Shown: positions 17,512 to 26,702, counted from the first letter of the stretch. The stretch: DNA of 64,000 nt from Gracilibacter sp. BRH_c7a (GCA_001516055.1 LOEZ01000058.1:62001-126000); one strand, 5' to 3'. Notes: generated from the sequence alone by a model not told the origin. Program-made: numbers and translations.

Positions 17512-18600
17512 TTAATTCAGTTTTATCAGCTCACCACGATCAGCTGTTTCCGGTGGTTTTTCCAGCCAACCTCTTTCTATCATCAAGTCTGTACCATCTT
17601 TGGCAAAATGAATGAGCTCTAGGATAAGGCGACCGAAAGCTGCAGCTACATCTTTTCTGGAGGTATTTGTAAGAGACATACCGTACCCTAAGATACTGTA
17701 GGCTGTAACCACTGTAAGATGGAACATAATCAACTTGTCACTAAAGGGAGATTCTGTTGAGGTGGTGATTTCAAAGTCGGAAGTAGTCGGTACAGGTAAA
17801 TCCTCCTTTTCCAATAGAGAACCAAGGACTTTTACTTGTTTATCGGTAATTTTTTTTCCCCTAGATAGATGTTTCTTGACCTTCTCATCCTTGACTGTTT
17901 GACTTGTCCCCAAGCTTAAGGTCTCCAATATGAGCTTTGATTCCATATTATCAAAGAGATAGCTTATTTCCAGAGCGTTAAGAGGTCTTTTTGTTCCAAC
18001 CAAGGAACCATAATAATTCTTGTCATAAACATACTCTACTCTGTCCGGGATGACAATATTTGGGGTTTTAATCAATAGGCCTTTTGCTAAGAGTACATCC
18101 GTAGATTTTTGAATTATTTCCCGACATGTGGAGATACATTCATAAAACAAATCTCTGATTTGAGGAAGATATGATATCCCATAAGCTTGACTATATTGGT
18201 GAAGAATATACCTATTCGTAAGTCTTGTATAGGTTATTAAGAAACTCTCGGAATAGAGTTCTTTGGCATTGGTTTCTACATCATTTTCACCGAAACCCGC
18301 CGGTAAAGGATGCTTTATGAAGTTGAAGATATCCGCCATAGATCTTAACCGTTTACTTGAGATATCGAGTGCTCTTTGGAAGATGGGTTTGAAATCAGGA
18401 TTTTCTGATTTTGCAACTATATATTTAAGCATACATACAGACATGGTCTCTGCTAAATAACTGGACCAAAGATAGGCAATCTCTGAAGCAGATGGCATAA
18501 TGTTTGAAGGATTATGGTGGACTGTCTCATGTGTTATTGCCCCTAGGTAATCTTGCCCTGTATTTGCTTCTGTTTGGTTTGTTTGTTCTATGTTTTGCAT
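17512..18600 (-). CDS. DUF3231 protein, two tandem domains
   Basis: 362 residues with two DUF3231 helical domains, starting near SEIAYLWSSYLAETMSVCML and LNALEISYLFDNMESKLILE. Each ends in the typical KGLL/RGWLEKPP segment. DUF3231 proteins are common in spore-forming Firmicutes; function unknown, with a ferritin-like helical fold suspected. The start was set at 18600 (GGGAGG 10 nt upstream); the 10 residues before it in frame lie in the leader. Two single-domain paralogs lie at 23305 and 23820. Confidence 0.85.
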   Translation of the reverse strand: MQNIEQTNQTEANTGQDYLGAITHETVHHNPSNIMPSASEIAYLWSSYLAETMSVCMLKYIVAKSENPDFKPIFQRALDISSKRLRSMADIFNFIKHPLPAGFGENDVETNAKELYSESFLITYTRLTNRYILHQYSQAYGISYLPQIRDLFYECISTCREIIQKSTDVLLAKGLLIKTPNIVIPDRVEYVYDKNYYGSLVGTKRPLNALEISYLFDNMESKLILETLSLGTSQTVKDEKVKKHLSRGKKITDKQVKVLGSLLEKEDLPVPTTSDFEITTSTESPFSDKLIMFHLTVVTAYSILGYGMSLTNTSRKDVAAAFGRLILELIHFAKDGTDLMIERGWLEKPPETADRGELIKLN

Positions 18601-18725
18601 ATATTTAGATCGCCTCCCGGAGATTATCATGTGAATAAATCTCTAAGTTGTCATTAACATAGTGTAACAACTATTGAATGATAATATACTTTAGCAATAC
18701 ACCTTATAATGAACGAAATCAACAA

Positions 18726-18753
18726 GACCCAACAAGTTTCTACTTGCTGGGTC
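18726..18753 (-). terminator. Hairpin after the response-regulator gene
   Basis: GACCCAACAAGT pairs with ACTTGCTGGGTC (one mismatch, TTCT loop), 23 bp past the stop of the receiver gene on the minus strand; probably ends the kaiC-like operon. Confidence 0.65.
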
Positions 18754-18775
18754 TACTAATATCGTAATTATCTTA

Positions 18776-19159
18776 TCAGGCTAATTGACTTAAATTCAGC
18801 GTCAAACAGCTTTGCACAGCCTTAACCACATCCAAAATATCAAAGGGCTTACTTAGAAATGCTTGGTAGCTATCTCTGCAGGGAAAATCACTTAAATTAG
18901 GAATCGAACCTGACATAAGGATTTTAGGAATTTCACTTAGTCTATTACTTTCATTCATCTGTTCAATTATCTTTTTTCCATCTAGAGAGGGAAGTCTATA
19001 GTCCAGTAATACTACATCGGGCAAGGGATCTTCCCCAAGCCTCTGAAACCCTAATAATCCGTCATGCATAACAATTACCTCATGCCCGCTTTCGGATAGA
19101 ATCTCTTTCAGAATAAAAGCGATATTCGGTTCATCTTCAATTATAAGAACTCTTGCCAT
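18776..19159 (-). CDS. Stand-alone response-regulator receiver
   Basis: 127 residues, a CheY-like receiver with no output domain. EDEPN supplies the acidic pocket, VVLLDYRLP the phosphoacceptor Asp, and FLSKPFD the conserved Lys. It lies 86 nt downstream of a histidine kinase on the same strand and is its likely partner. Without an output domain it would work by protein-protein contact or a phosphorelay. Confidence 0.92.
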   Translation of the reverse strand: MARVLIIEDEPNIAFILKEILSESGHEVIVMHDGLLGFQRLGEDPLPDVVLLDYRLPSLDGKKIIEQMNESNRLSEIPKILMSGSIPNLSDFPCRDSYQAFLSKPFDILDVVKAVQSCLTLNLSQLA

Positions 19160-19245
19160 ATAAAAACTCCCCCTGATTATTTCCTTTGCCAGATATTAGT
19201 TTAAACCATTAATGCGATGATATTTGTCGTTTGGGGGCGAGCCTA

Positions 19246-21390
19246 TTATTTTTTGTATTTCAACATATTTCTTGTTTCTTTTAATATATATAAAAAGTCT
19301 AAGTTCTCATAGGTTAATTCCCTGTCGCCCTCTCCAAAAGTTTGAGACTGCTCAATTATTAATAATTGAGCAGTCGGCCAAATATTTTTTACAATTACTT
19401 CTGCTTTAGAAGTCGAAACGGGTAATATCACTAGACGGGGTCTATATTTTATCAGTTGTTCCTGTTCATGGTCTTCTATATCTTCTATCGTAAGTACTGT
19501 ATATCCTGTCTGCCTAAGCATTTGCTCAAGGGGAAATCTTCGATATTCGTTTGCCATAATAAGAGCGATATCTACAATCGTTGTAGATGTTCTCTTACTT
19601 ATGGGAAGGCAAACAGCAAAAGCTGCTCCCCCTTGTGGGAGGTTACTGACTTTTATCTTCCCACCATGATTATTGGCGATTGTCTGTACTACCGAAAGCC
19701 CTAATCCAGTGCCGTGAGGCTTGGTGCTAAAGAAGGGATCAAAGATTTGACTCTCTTTATGTGGAGGAATACCAGGGCCATTATCCTCTATTGAAAGTTC
19801 CACCCAATCTCCTATTTGTTTGAGCTTCACGGTCACTTTACCATTGTCGCCCGCAGCCTGGATAGCATTGCGAACCAGATTAAGTGTTACTTGAGTCAGT
19901 TGCCCAGAGTCTCCGTCTATAGGTGAAACTTCATGAAAATCGGCAGTTATTTTGGTGTTATAATGTAAGGCTTCTCCCTCTAATAATGGTAAAAGTTCAT
20001 TCAACAATGATGTTAAATTTAAAGGTTGGGAAGATATTGTTGACGGCTTCCCCAAGAGTAAAAATTCATTTAGGAGGCCTGTTACCCGATCTAATTCTTT
20101 CAGGATTAAATCAGAGTAACCCCTTACTTTTACCGGGTCCTGCTTTCTAGCAAGTAACTGTACCAATCCTTTAGCGGCGCTTAGAGGATTTCGCAGTTCA
20201 TGAGCAAGTGCTCCTACCATGGTAGCTGTTACTCCCAACCTTTCCGCTTGGCGGACTGTAACCTGAAGTTGGTGATTATCGCTCTCATCATCTACTAAGA
20301 GAATCCAACCAGAAAAATCTTCTTTGTCAAATATCGGACAGATTTGCCAGTTAAGCCAATAATCTCTTTCATCATTATGCCAGAAATCCATATGACCTGC
20401 TTCATTTAGTTTGCTCTCCTCGGTAATATAAGAAATCCAGGGGGCATGGATATCTGAGATTGGCATATTCAGAATATCTTTAACCGGTTTATTTATTAGC
20501 TTTGCAAAACTATTATTAACGTAAATTATTGCTTTGTTCTTATTTATTAGTACAACTCCACTTCTTAAACTCCCAAGAACGTTGGCAAACTGTGCTTGAA
20601 CTAGTTCAAACAATCTTTGAATCTCAAATACTATTGTACATTCTTGGGCCATTAAAGGAAGCAAAGACTGAGCTCGTTGCTGATTATTAGGTTCTAATAT
20701 CCCTAGAGAACCAATCTTACTGCCTGTTTGCAGGGGAGCCTCAACTTTTAAGAAGCCTTTGCTCTTCACAGCTTGCCTGACAGCTTGCTCTTCACCCTTA
20801 ATGAGTAAGACTTCGCAATCACCATCTTGATACTCCAACCAACTTCCTTTGGCATCCAATAGAATAACCAGAGCACTTAGCACAAGGTTGAATGCATATG
20901 AGACAGCATTATCTTGTCCTTGAAAGAAGTTAAGTACAATTTGGTTCATCTGTCTTAGTGCGGATAACTCAACAGCTCTTTCCCCCCCGATAGCACCTTC
21001 TAAAAGGGAATTTAGAAAGTCGGAAAGAATCTTACTGGCTATTTCTGCCTTTTCTCGCAAAATTAGTTGATTATTTGATAAACAGTGAGGACAATCTAAC
21101 GCAAAAATGATTATTTCACCTGGAATTTCTACTATAATGCATGTACTCCCATTGTTTGTAACAAACTCTTCTAGGTTAGACATCTTGTCCTGGGCCCTTC
21201 TGATATCGGCAAGGGTCAAGTCGGGATACTCTGTTTTACACCTGGAACAAATTTTAGAGGTTTTAAAATAAAAATTTGATTGGGGGCTGGTAACGGTCAT
21301 ATTCAATTGAAAACCTTGGGCAGTGCTTTCCAAAAAGCTCAACCATCTGTTAGAATTCAATAATCTATTTGGGGTCATTATTAATCCCAT
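19246..21390 (-). CDS. PAS histidine kinase with C-terminal pseudo-receiver
   Basis: 714 residues, soluble. N-terminal part with two CxxC pairs (C48/C51 and C100/C103; metal-binding likely), a helical/GAF-like region, PAS (about 265-370), HisKA with H-box ALAHELRNPLSAAKGL, HATPase with N-box NLVRNAIQAA, DNGPGIP and GTGLGLSVV, then about 110 residues with a receiver-like pattern. In that tail LVILPVS takes the place of the phosphoacceptor D segment, so it is a pseudo-receiver. This order resembles cyanobacterial CikA. It lies 21 nt behind a KaiC-like gene and upstream of a receiver. The ATG has a GGGGA site. Confidence 0.88.
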   Translation of the reverse strand: MGLIMTPNRLLNSNRWLSFLESTAQGFQLNMTVTSPQSNFYFKTSKICSRCKTEYPDLTLADIRRAQDKMSNLEEFVTNNGSTCIIVEIPGEIIIFALDCPHCLSNNQLILREKAEIASKILSDFLNSLLEGAIGGERAVELSALRQMNQIVLNFFQGQDNAVSYAFNLVLSALVILLDAKGSWLEYQDGDCEVLLIKGEEQAVRQAVKSKGFLKVEAPLQTGSKIGSLGILEPNNQQRAQSLLPLMAQECTIVFEIQRLFELVQAQFANVLGSLRSGVVLINKNKAIIYVNNSFAKLINKPVKDILNMPISDIHAPWISYITEESKLNEAGHMDFWHNDERDYWLNWQICPIFDKEDFSGWILLVDDESDNHQLQVTVRQAERLGVTATMVGALAHELRNPLSAAKGLVQLLARKQDPVKVRGYSDLILKELDRVTGLLNEFLLLGKPSTISSQPLNLTSLLNELLPLLEGEALHYNTKITADFHEVSPIDGDSGQLTQVTLNLVRNAIQAAGDNGKVTVKLKQIGDWVELSIEDNGPGIPPHKESQIFDPFFSTKPHGTGLGLSVVQTIANNHGGKIKVSNLPQGGAAFAVCLPISKRTSTTIVDIALIMANEYRRFPLEQMLRQTGYTVLTIEDIEDHEQEQLIKYRPRLVILPVSTSKAEVIVKNIWPTAQLLIIEQSQTFGEGDRELTYENLDFLYILKETRNMLKYKK

Positions 21391-21411
21391 TTATCCATCC
21401 CCTTTCATACG

Positions 21412-22785
21412 TTATTTGAGACTAAATCCATTCTCATCAATCACAACTTCAGTTATTGTATTCGCATGAGAACTCCCACGCATCTTGACTACCCGAAGGT
21501 ATCTCTTCAATTCAAAATCACTCTCAATAAATTTCAAGAGAATTAGGTTATCTGCGACATAGCTTATTCCATGTTTAGTAAGCTCAGAGGCAATTGCTGA
21601 ATTATGTATTTCGTTTGTCAAGCAAACTGTTACTTCTTGAGTTTTGAAATAATCAGTCAATCCAAAAATATAATTCGTGTATTTTATTTTATCCGCCATC
21701 CCCAATTCAAAAGAAGAGATAGAATCAATAACAACCCTCTTGGCTTTATTCTCATGAGCTAGTCTTTGAATATAGTACACATGTTCATCAACATCCAGTT
21801 CAACGGGGGAGAAATGCTCTAAGAATAGTAAGCCCCTGTCAATATAATCTTGTAAATTAATACCCATTTTTAAGCAAGAATGGATTATTTGCCTTGGATT
21901 CTCCTCGAAAGTTATAAAGACAGCTTTCTCTCCCTTTTTCATACCAGCTAAGATAAAATTTAAAGCCAGGATAGTTTTCCCGGTACCGGAAGCCCCGCTT
22001 ACCAGCGTAGCAGTACCGTAAGGAATACCACCCCGCATCATCTCATCGAGTTTAGGCACACCCGTAGATACTTTCTCCGCAAAGTTATAATAGGTTTGTT
22101 TATTAACAGAGGCATTTAATCTTGGGAATATCTCTATTCCGCCACTACCAATAGAGAAGACATTCTCTCCACCTGTGTAAGCAGTGCCGCGCATTTTAAG
22201 GATACGCAGATACCTTTTCTGTCGTATTTTTTCCTCTGTCCCGTATAGCAGGATTATACCATCTGCTATGGCACTCTCCGGTCGTATTTCTATATCCTCT
22301 TCTGAATACTCTCCTAGCAGAATAGCGGTACAACCCCAAGTGGTTAAACGCAGAGAGAGGTCAAGCAAAAACTCTCTATACTCGGTCATACCAGGTATCA
22401 TATCAGCAATAGTTTTTATTGTATCAATAACCATCAACGTTGGCTGATGAGTTTGTATAAGCTCATTTATAACAGCAAGAGATTTACTCGGACCGTATTT
22501 GCGCAGTGTACTGCCAAGGTCCTGATAGATTACAGATTCTTGTACCTTGGTATAATCAAAGAAATCAAATTGCTGTTGAAATTTCATAACTTTTATCTGT
22601 GGCTCCGCTAAAGTGGTAAGATATACGGCTTTTCTCTCTGCAGAGGCGTTGGAGAACATCATCTGATGTGCCAGGATAGTCTTGCCAGTTCCGGGGCGAC
22701 CCGCGATAAGGATAGCAGCACCCTCAGGAAACCCACCAGATAGAATATTATCTAACGATTCTATACCCGTTGATATTCTGTCCAA
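21412..22785 (-). CDS. KaiC-like two-domain RecA-fold ATPase
   Basis: 457 residues in two tandem KaiC/RadA-type domains. Walker A is GRPGTGKT in domain 1 and GASGTGKT in domain 2; Walker B is LMVIDTI and RVVIDSI. Domain 2 has the catalytic FITFEENP glutamate pair, while domain 1 has only TTLAEPQ, so domain 1 may be a weak ATPase. Both domains end in KMRGT/KMRGSS, the KaiC family hallmark. By eye the KaiC S431 T432 site reads Ser-Tyr, so canonical double phosphorylation is not retained. TTG start with GGAGG. Cotranscribed with the kinase. Confidence 0.9.
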   Translation of the reverse strand: MDRISTGIESLDNILSGGFPEGAAILIAGRPGTGKTILAHQMMFSNASAERKAVYLTTLAEPQIKVMKFQQQFDFFDYTKVQESVIYQDLGSTLRKYGPSKSLAVINELIQTHQPTLMVIDTIKTIADMIPGMTEYREFLLDLSLRLTTWGCTAILLGEYSEEDIEIRPESAIADGIILLYGTEEKIRQKRYLRILKMRGTAYTGGENVFSIGSGGIEIFPRLNASVNKQTYYNFAEKVSTGVPKLDEMMRGGIPYGTATLVSGASGTGKTILALNFILAGMKKGEKAVFITFEENPRQIIHSCLKMGINLQDYIDRGLLFLEHFSPVELDVDEHVYYIQRLAHENKAKRVVIDSISSFELGMADKIKYTNYIFGLTDYFKTQEVTVCLTNEIHNSAIASELTKHGISYVADNLILLKFIESDFELKRYLRVVKMRGSSHANTITEVVIDENGFSLK

Positions 22786-22798
22786 GTTCTTCTTCCTC

Positions 22799-23110
22799 CT
22801 AATACTCTAGGTATTTTGTCAATTTGCTTGCTAATTCTTTACCTACAAGCCTTCCCAAGCTAGTTATAATAGTCATTGTAAATTCATGTGCTATTTTCTC
22901 AGCTTGATTAGGGTCTATATCATCCAGCCCATCTAAAGAGATTCCACTCTCCGAAAACTGTATTAAATTCGCTTCCTCATACTTTTCTTTTGTTTTCCAT
23001 TGGGCATGCTCAAGGATTAATATAACAACATGACTACCCAAAGACTTCTCAACCTGGTCAAACATTTCTTTAGTCATCGTCTTATAGGTTGCTAATTTTT
23101 CCGATCCCAT
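22799..23110 (-). CDS. Small protein heading the kaiC-like operon
   Basis: 103 residues, soluble, mostly helical (HVVILILEHAQWKTKEKYEE, then AHEFTMTIITSLGRLVGKEL). GGAGG precedes the ATG, and only 13 nt separate it from the kaiC-like gene, so the two products probably work together. No KaiB (thioredoxin-like) or KaiA pattern is visible. Family unknown. Confidence 0.6.
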   Translation of the reverse strand: MGSEKLATYKTMTKEMFDQVEKSLGSHVVILILEHAQWKTKEKYEEANLIQFSESGISLDGLDDIDPNQAEKIAHEFTMTIITSLGRLVGKELASKLTKYLEY

Positions 23111-23235
23111 TTTACTTTTACACCTCCTCTTTGTTAGGACGGTTTAAACACTTCTTTTTCTGCATATTAAATGTGTATTCTGCATATTCACGCAGAATCC
23201 TCCAAAGTTTACCATATTATTAGAATCATCTACAA

Positions 23236-23271
23236 CAAAGTAATGTGGGTGAATTCACCCACATTACTTTG
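23236..23271. terminator. 36-bp perfect palindrome
   Basis: A perfect, loopless 36-bp palindrome centred on GAATTC, flanked by T-rich DNA (CAACATTTTTT) on the plus strand. It separates the DUF3231 pair from the kaiC-like operon, so its simplest role is a bidirectional terminator; a protein-binding site is the alternative. Confidence 0.6.
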
Positions 23272-23304
23272 CAACATTTTTTAGTGGAACCTTCTTTTTT
23301 TTCG

Positions 23305-23817
23305 CTAGGTAATTTTCATTTGCGGCGGAACCTGTGCCCATCCTTTTTTCTTAGTAATAATACAAAGCTCATCGAACTCATAAATTTTTTCTAATAACAT
23401 ATCGATAAAAATTTCTCGTAACGAATCATTAACAACACTATTCCTTACCGCTGTTGAACAAAGTGAAAGAAAGTCCTGAAAACCTGAAAAAATCCGCCTA
23501 TAAATGAATTCATCTTTCACTACCCCACTATCAGCCTCGAATTGGATTGTTTCCCGAGGGCGGGGGGGCAGTGGCAACTGGTATAACGCAAGCTGCTCTT
23601 CAAGAGTTGCGGATTGTTTTTGTACAAGCTTCATCAGTTTCTGAATTATTTTTTGTAGTTCAGGGTCATGAGCATAATTATAGAACATCTGTAAAGAATC
23701 ATCCCAGTCATATCGTGCTACCAAATTATCCCAGATGGCATACGCTTCTCCTATAGATACTGTTGGTTTCTGGGCTGAATCATATCTTCCTATATGGAAA
23801 TTTCCTATCTGCACCAT
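23305..23817 (-). CDS. Single-domain DUF3231-like protein
   Basis: 170 residues. Shares SIGEAYAIWDNLVARYDWDD, PPRPRETIQFE, IFSGFQDFL and the KKKGWAQVPPQMKI tail with the adjacent gene at 23820 (GEAFLLWDNLVARYD, PDRPPKSVRF, KVKGWLRNPPLMKI). The helical pattern and KGW-x-x-PP ending match DUF3231. It starts 2 nt after the stop of the upstream paralog, so the pair is cotranscribed. Spore association is inferred from the family. Confidence 0.78.
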   Translation of the reverse strand: MVQIGNFHIGRYDSAQKPTVSIGEAYAIWDNLVARYDWDDSLQMFYNYAHDPELQKIIQKLMKLVQKQSATLEEQLALYQLPLPPRPRETIQFEADSGVVKDEFIYRRIFSGFQDFLSLCSTAVRNSVVNDSLREIFIDMLLEKIYEFDELCIITKKKGWAQVPPQMKIT

Positions 23818-23819
23818 AT

Positions 23820-24338
23820 TTATCCTTCACCTATTTTCATTAAAGGGGGATTGCGCAGCCATCCCTTCACTTTTCCATATTTACATATATTATTATAAGC
23901 CCCTAACTCATTTTTAAGAAAACCAATAAAGATTCTTCTCAAATCATCGTTATACACCATGGTCTTTACAGTCCGAATCAAGTTATCTATGAAAGACTGA
24001 ATACCCATAAAGAGTTTGTGAAAGACATATTCATCATTAACTATATTACCTTCTAATTTAAATCTGACACTTTTGGGAGGTCGATCGGGCAAGGGTAAGT
24101 GATACTTATCCATTTCTTTTTCTAGGATATTGACCTGGTTCTCCAGAATATCCATTAACCCCTTTTGCATAATTATTTTAAAATCTACATTGTGGATAGC
24201 ATTAAGGTATATCTGTGTTGTATGAATAATATCATATCGAGCAACAAGGTTATCCCATAGTAGAAATGCCTCACCGCAGTTAATCGCTGGACACTCTGCA
24301 GATTGAGCTAAACCTATATGCCAGTCTTTAATCTGCAT
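23820..24338 (-). CDS. Single-domain DUF3231-like protein (tandem paralog)
   Basis: 172 residues, tandem duplicate of the 23305 gene. I set the start at 24338 (MQIKDWHIG) because it aligns with the partner's MVQIGNFHIG and has GGGGGAA 5 nt upstream; the six preceding in-frame codons contain that site. Both carry WDNLVARYD near residue 30 and end in an aromatic-proline KGW segment. Function unknown. Confidence 0.78.
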   Translation of the reverse strand: MQIKDWHIGLAQSAECPAINCGEAFLLWDNLVARYDIIHTTQIYLNAIHNVDFKIIMQKGLMDILENQVNILEKEMDKYHLPLPDRPPKSVRFKLEGNIVNDEYVFHKLFMGIQSFIDNLIRTVKTMVYNDDLRRIFIGFLKNELGAYNNICKYGKVKGWLRNPPLMKIGEG

Positions 24339-24537
24339 GTATTGTTCCCCCATCAAAGATTCTTTTTTCTAAGAGTGTCCCGATGATTAAATCTTTATCC
24401 ATAATTATTGAATCCTTTTACTCTCAGAGTTTTATTTATTTCGACAAATTAATCGGATTAAATCCAGGAGATAAATAAGATACTAAATATAACCATGATT
24501 AACAGGTAAGCTATAGTGCACTGGAGGTGAATCATAC

Positions 24538-26019
24538 ATGAGTAATCAAAGTTCTTTTTCACTCCCGAAGAAAATTGCAGCTACTACTTCTGCTCTAATC
24601 GCCGCTAGGTACTTAAAAAAACGACAACATGATAATATTAATAAAGAATTAACCAAGAACAGAAAAATTATGATAGGTGGTTTACCCATAGCTTTCTATG
24701 CGGTTAAATCTATTTTCCGTAGAATGACCCAACAAAAAGTAGCTGATTCTATCACTACTCTAACCACCGATGAATACAGTCATAACTTAATTGAGTTATT
24801 GAGTGCTATTAAACGAGCAAGTCTGGAAAACATTATCTTGATTAACATACGGGCTACTCAAGGAACTGTTATAAATAAACCTCTTGGCAGCTCTAAACAG
24901 TTTGACGGTTTTGATAACTTGATGTTTGTCAAACCCCAGCTGGGGAAAATCTCAAAACCCGGAAATTGCAATGTCGATATGGAAGTTACACTTGGCCCTA
25001 AAGCACAAAAACCACTGGTCACAAAAATTCCTTTGCTTATTACCGGAATGGCTTATGGCGTTGCCTTGAGTGAACAAGCCAAAATAGCTCTTGCCAAAGG
25101 AGCTAGAACTATTGGTACCGCAACAAACTCTGGTGAAGGTCCATCTCTGGCTGAGGAACGAAAAAATGCCGGCAGATATATTCTACAGATTGCACGTTTT
25201 CCTTGGGGATTACGCACTAATCAAGAAATTGAATCCGCAGATATGCTGGAAGTGCAAGTATCCCAAGGTGCCCAAAGCGGTACATTTTATTTAACTCCTG
25301 AAGAGATAAAAGGTAAAGCAAGAAAGTTGATGGGGCTATCTCGTAATCAAGGAATAACTAGTTTACCAGCACCTCTTGGTGTAGAAAGTGTAAAAGATTG
25401 GAGGTTATTGGTAGATAATTTGCGTAAAAGGGCTCAGAAAATTCCGATTGGTGTTAAAATGATGGCCACTCATAAACTTGAAGAAGATTTAGAGATAGCT
25501 ATAGATGCAGGTTTTGATGTCATAGCAATCGATGGCGCACAAGGCGGATCATTTATCTCTAATGCAACTATGCAGGATGATTTAGGTATTCCAAGTCTTC
25601 ATGCCTTAGTTCGAGCTGTCCGTTACTTACAACATCGAGGAATTCGCAATCAGATAAGCCTGATTGTGGCCGGTGGCTATTATACACCCGGAAGTTGTCT
25701 GAAAGCCCTAGCTCTGGGTGCTGATGCTATCTATCTTGGTACAGTACCTTTATATGCTCTGGTCAATAAACAACATAAAAAAGTATTGCCTTTGGAACCC
25801 CCTACAACTCTCGTGAGTTACAGTTCTAAATATAAGAACAAATTGGATATCGACTTAGGTGCTGAGAGAGTTGCCAATGTACTTCGATCTATGGTTGTCG
25901 AAATGGAGCAAGTCCTTCGCGCTTTAGGAAAATCATCTATCAAAGACCTTAATCCTGATGATCTAGTAGCTCTTGATAGTATTTCCGCTGAAATAACAGG
26001 AGTACAAAGGGTATACTGA
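24538..26019 (+). CDS. FMN-binding glutamate-synthase-like protein
   Basis: 493 residues with the GltB alpha-subunit FMN/Fe-S (GOGAT central) domain. Signatures are GMAYGVALSEQAKIALAKGA, GTATNSGEGPSLAEER, VIAIDGAQGGSFISN, LIVAGGYYTPGSCLKALALG and ADAIYLGTVPLYAL. The N-terminus has a hydrophobic stretch (about 15-60) that may anchor it. It lacks the amidotransferase half of glutamate synthase and the clear Cys cluster of the 3Fe-4S site, so it is one of the stand-alone GltB-like proteins whose reaction is unsettled. GGAGGTGA precedes the ATG. Monocistronic, with a terminator at 26038. Confidence 0.88.
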   Translation: MSNQSSFSLPKKIAATTSALIAARYLKKRQHDNINKELTKNRKIMIGGLPIAFYAVKSIFRRMTQQKVADSITTLTTDEYSHNLIELLSAIKRASLENIILINIRATQGTVINKPLGSSKQFDGFDNLMFVKPQLGKISKPGNCNVDMEVTLGPKAQKPLVTKIPLLITGMAYGVALSEQAKIALAKGARTIGTATNSGEGPSLAEERKNAGRYILQIARFPWGLRTNQEIESADMLEVQVSQGAQSGTFYLTPEEIKGKARKLMGLSRNQGITSLPAPLGVESVKDWRLLVDNLRKRAQKIPIGVKMMATHKLEEDLEIAIDAGFDVIAIDGAQGGSFISNATMQDDLGIPSLHALVRAVRYLQHRGIRNQISLIVAGGYYTPGSCLKALALGADAIYLGTVPLYALVNKQHKKVLPLEPPTTLVSYSSKYKNKLDIDLGAERVANVLRSMVVEMEQVLRALGKSSIKDLNPDDLVALDSISAEITGVQRVY

Positions 26020-26037
26020 ACGCTGCAACATATAGAA

Positions 26038-26070
26038 CAGGCTGCCTGTGTCAGGCAGCCTGCTTTTATT
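26038..26070 (+). terminator. Intrinsic terminator after the glutamate-synthase-like gene
   Basis: CAGGCTGCCTG, 3-nt loop, CAGGCAGCCTG, then CTTTTATT. It ends the plus-strand gene and may also serve the minus-strand small genes. Confidence 0.85.
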
Positions 26071-26085
26071 CGAAGATCATAAGAT

Positions 26086-26247
26086 TTAGAAGATAACGCC
26101 TAAAGCAATCAGGATTAAAATTGCAATGGCGATGATTCCTGCTCCTACGCCGCCGGCATAACCATAACCGGTAGCAGCAGCACCAGCACCATACTGTGGT
26201 CCATAAGCATTTACTGCGCCTGTATAACCATTTCCATAACCGTACAT
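26086..26247 (-). CDS. Gly/Tyr/Ala-rich small membrane protein (YjcZ-like)
   Basis: 53 residues: a Gly-Tyr-Ala-rich N-terminal half (MYGYGNGYTGAVNAYG) and a single C-terminal membrane helix (AGIIAIAILILIALGVIF). This is the layout of YjcZ/YrzI-type sporulation-associated small proteins. AAGGAG precedes the ATG by 8 nt. It lies downstream of the similar 38-aa gene and probably shares its transcript. Confidence 0.65.
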   Translation of the reverse strand: MYGYGNGYTGAVNAYGPQYGAGAAATGYGYAGGVGAGIIAIAILILIALGVIF

Positions 26248-26284
26248 AAAAACTCTCCTTATTAAATATTTTTGTAGTTGAAAA

Positions 26285-26401
26285 CTAAAAAACGATTCCC
26301 ATTGCAATCAATAAAAGAATGATTACAACTACGATAGCAATACCGCAATAACTGCCAGCCCCAAAGCCTGCAGTACCAATTCCAGCTGCACCTAATGCCA
26401 T
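26285..26401 (-). CDS. YjcZ-like small sporulation protein (38 aa)
   Basis: 38 residues: Gly/Ala-rich start, a lone Tyr-Cys-Gly (YCGIAIVVVIILLLI) entering one membrane helix, typical of the YjcZ family in Bacillales and Clostridia. An AGGAGG site precedes the ATG. It pairs with the 53-aa protein at 26086. Function within spores is not known. Confidence 0.7.
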   Translation of the reverse strand: MALGAAGIGTAGFGAGSYCGIAIVVVIILLLIAMGIVF

Positions 26402-26556
26402 TTGAAAACCTCCTTTGCCTTATTTGTCAATGGCTTACTTTATAAACCATTAATTCAAATTATTACCAATATCATTGTATGATTTTAATTTATTTTCGGT
26501 ACAAAGAATGTAGCTTTAAATAACAAGTTTTTTCAATTTACTTCAAGAAATAAATC

Positions 26557-26585
26557 TTGACCATGTCGATAGGAATTGTTATACT
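26557..26585 (+). promoter_or_regulatory. Sigma-A promoter of the iron transporter operon
   Basis: TTGACC (26557-26562) and TATACT (26580-26585) with exactly 17 bp between them. Transcription would start near 26592, at the edge of the Fur box. Confidence 0.75.
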
Positions 26586-26597
26586 TTCTATAATATT

Positions 26598-26616
26598 GAT
26601 ATTGATTATCATTACC
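26598..26616 (+). promoter_or_regulatory. Fur box
   Basis: GATATTGATTATCATTACC matches 16 of 19 positions of the classical Fur consensus. It sits about 13 bp past the -10 hexamer, a standard repression position, so iron-replete Fur should shut off the Fbp operon. Confidence 0.82.
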
Positions 26617-26702
26617 ATGACCATGACAAAAAGGGGGGGCTCGCTTTCTAGTAACTTTTCCTTATTGTAACCAAATAAAATAATAGGAGTGTATCTAACA
26701 AA

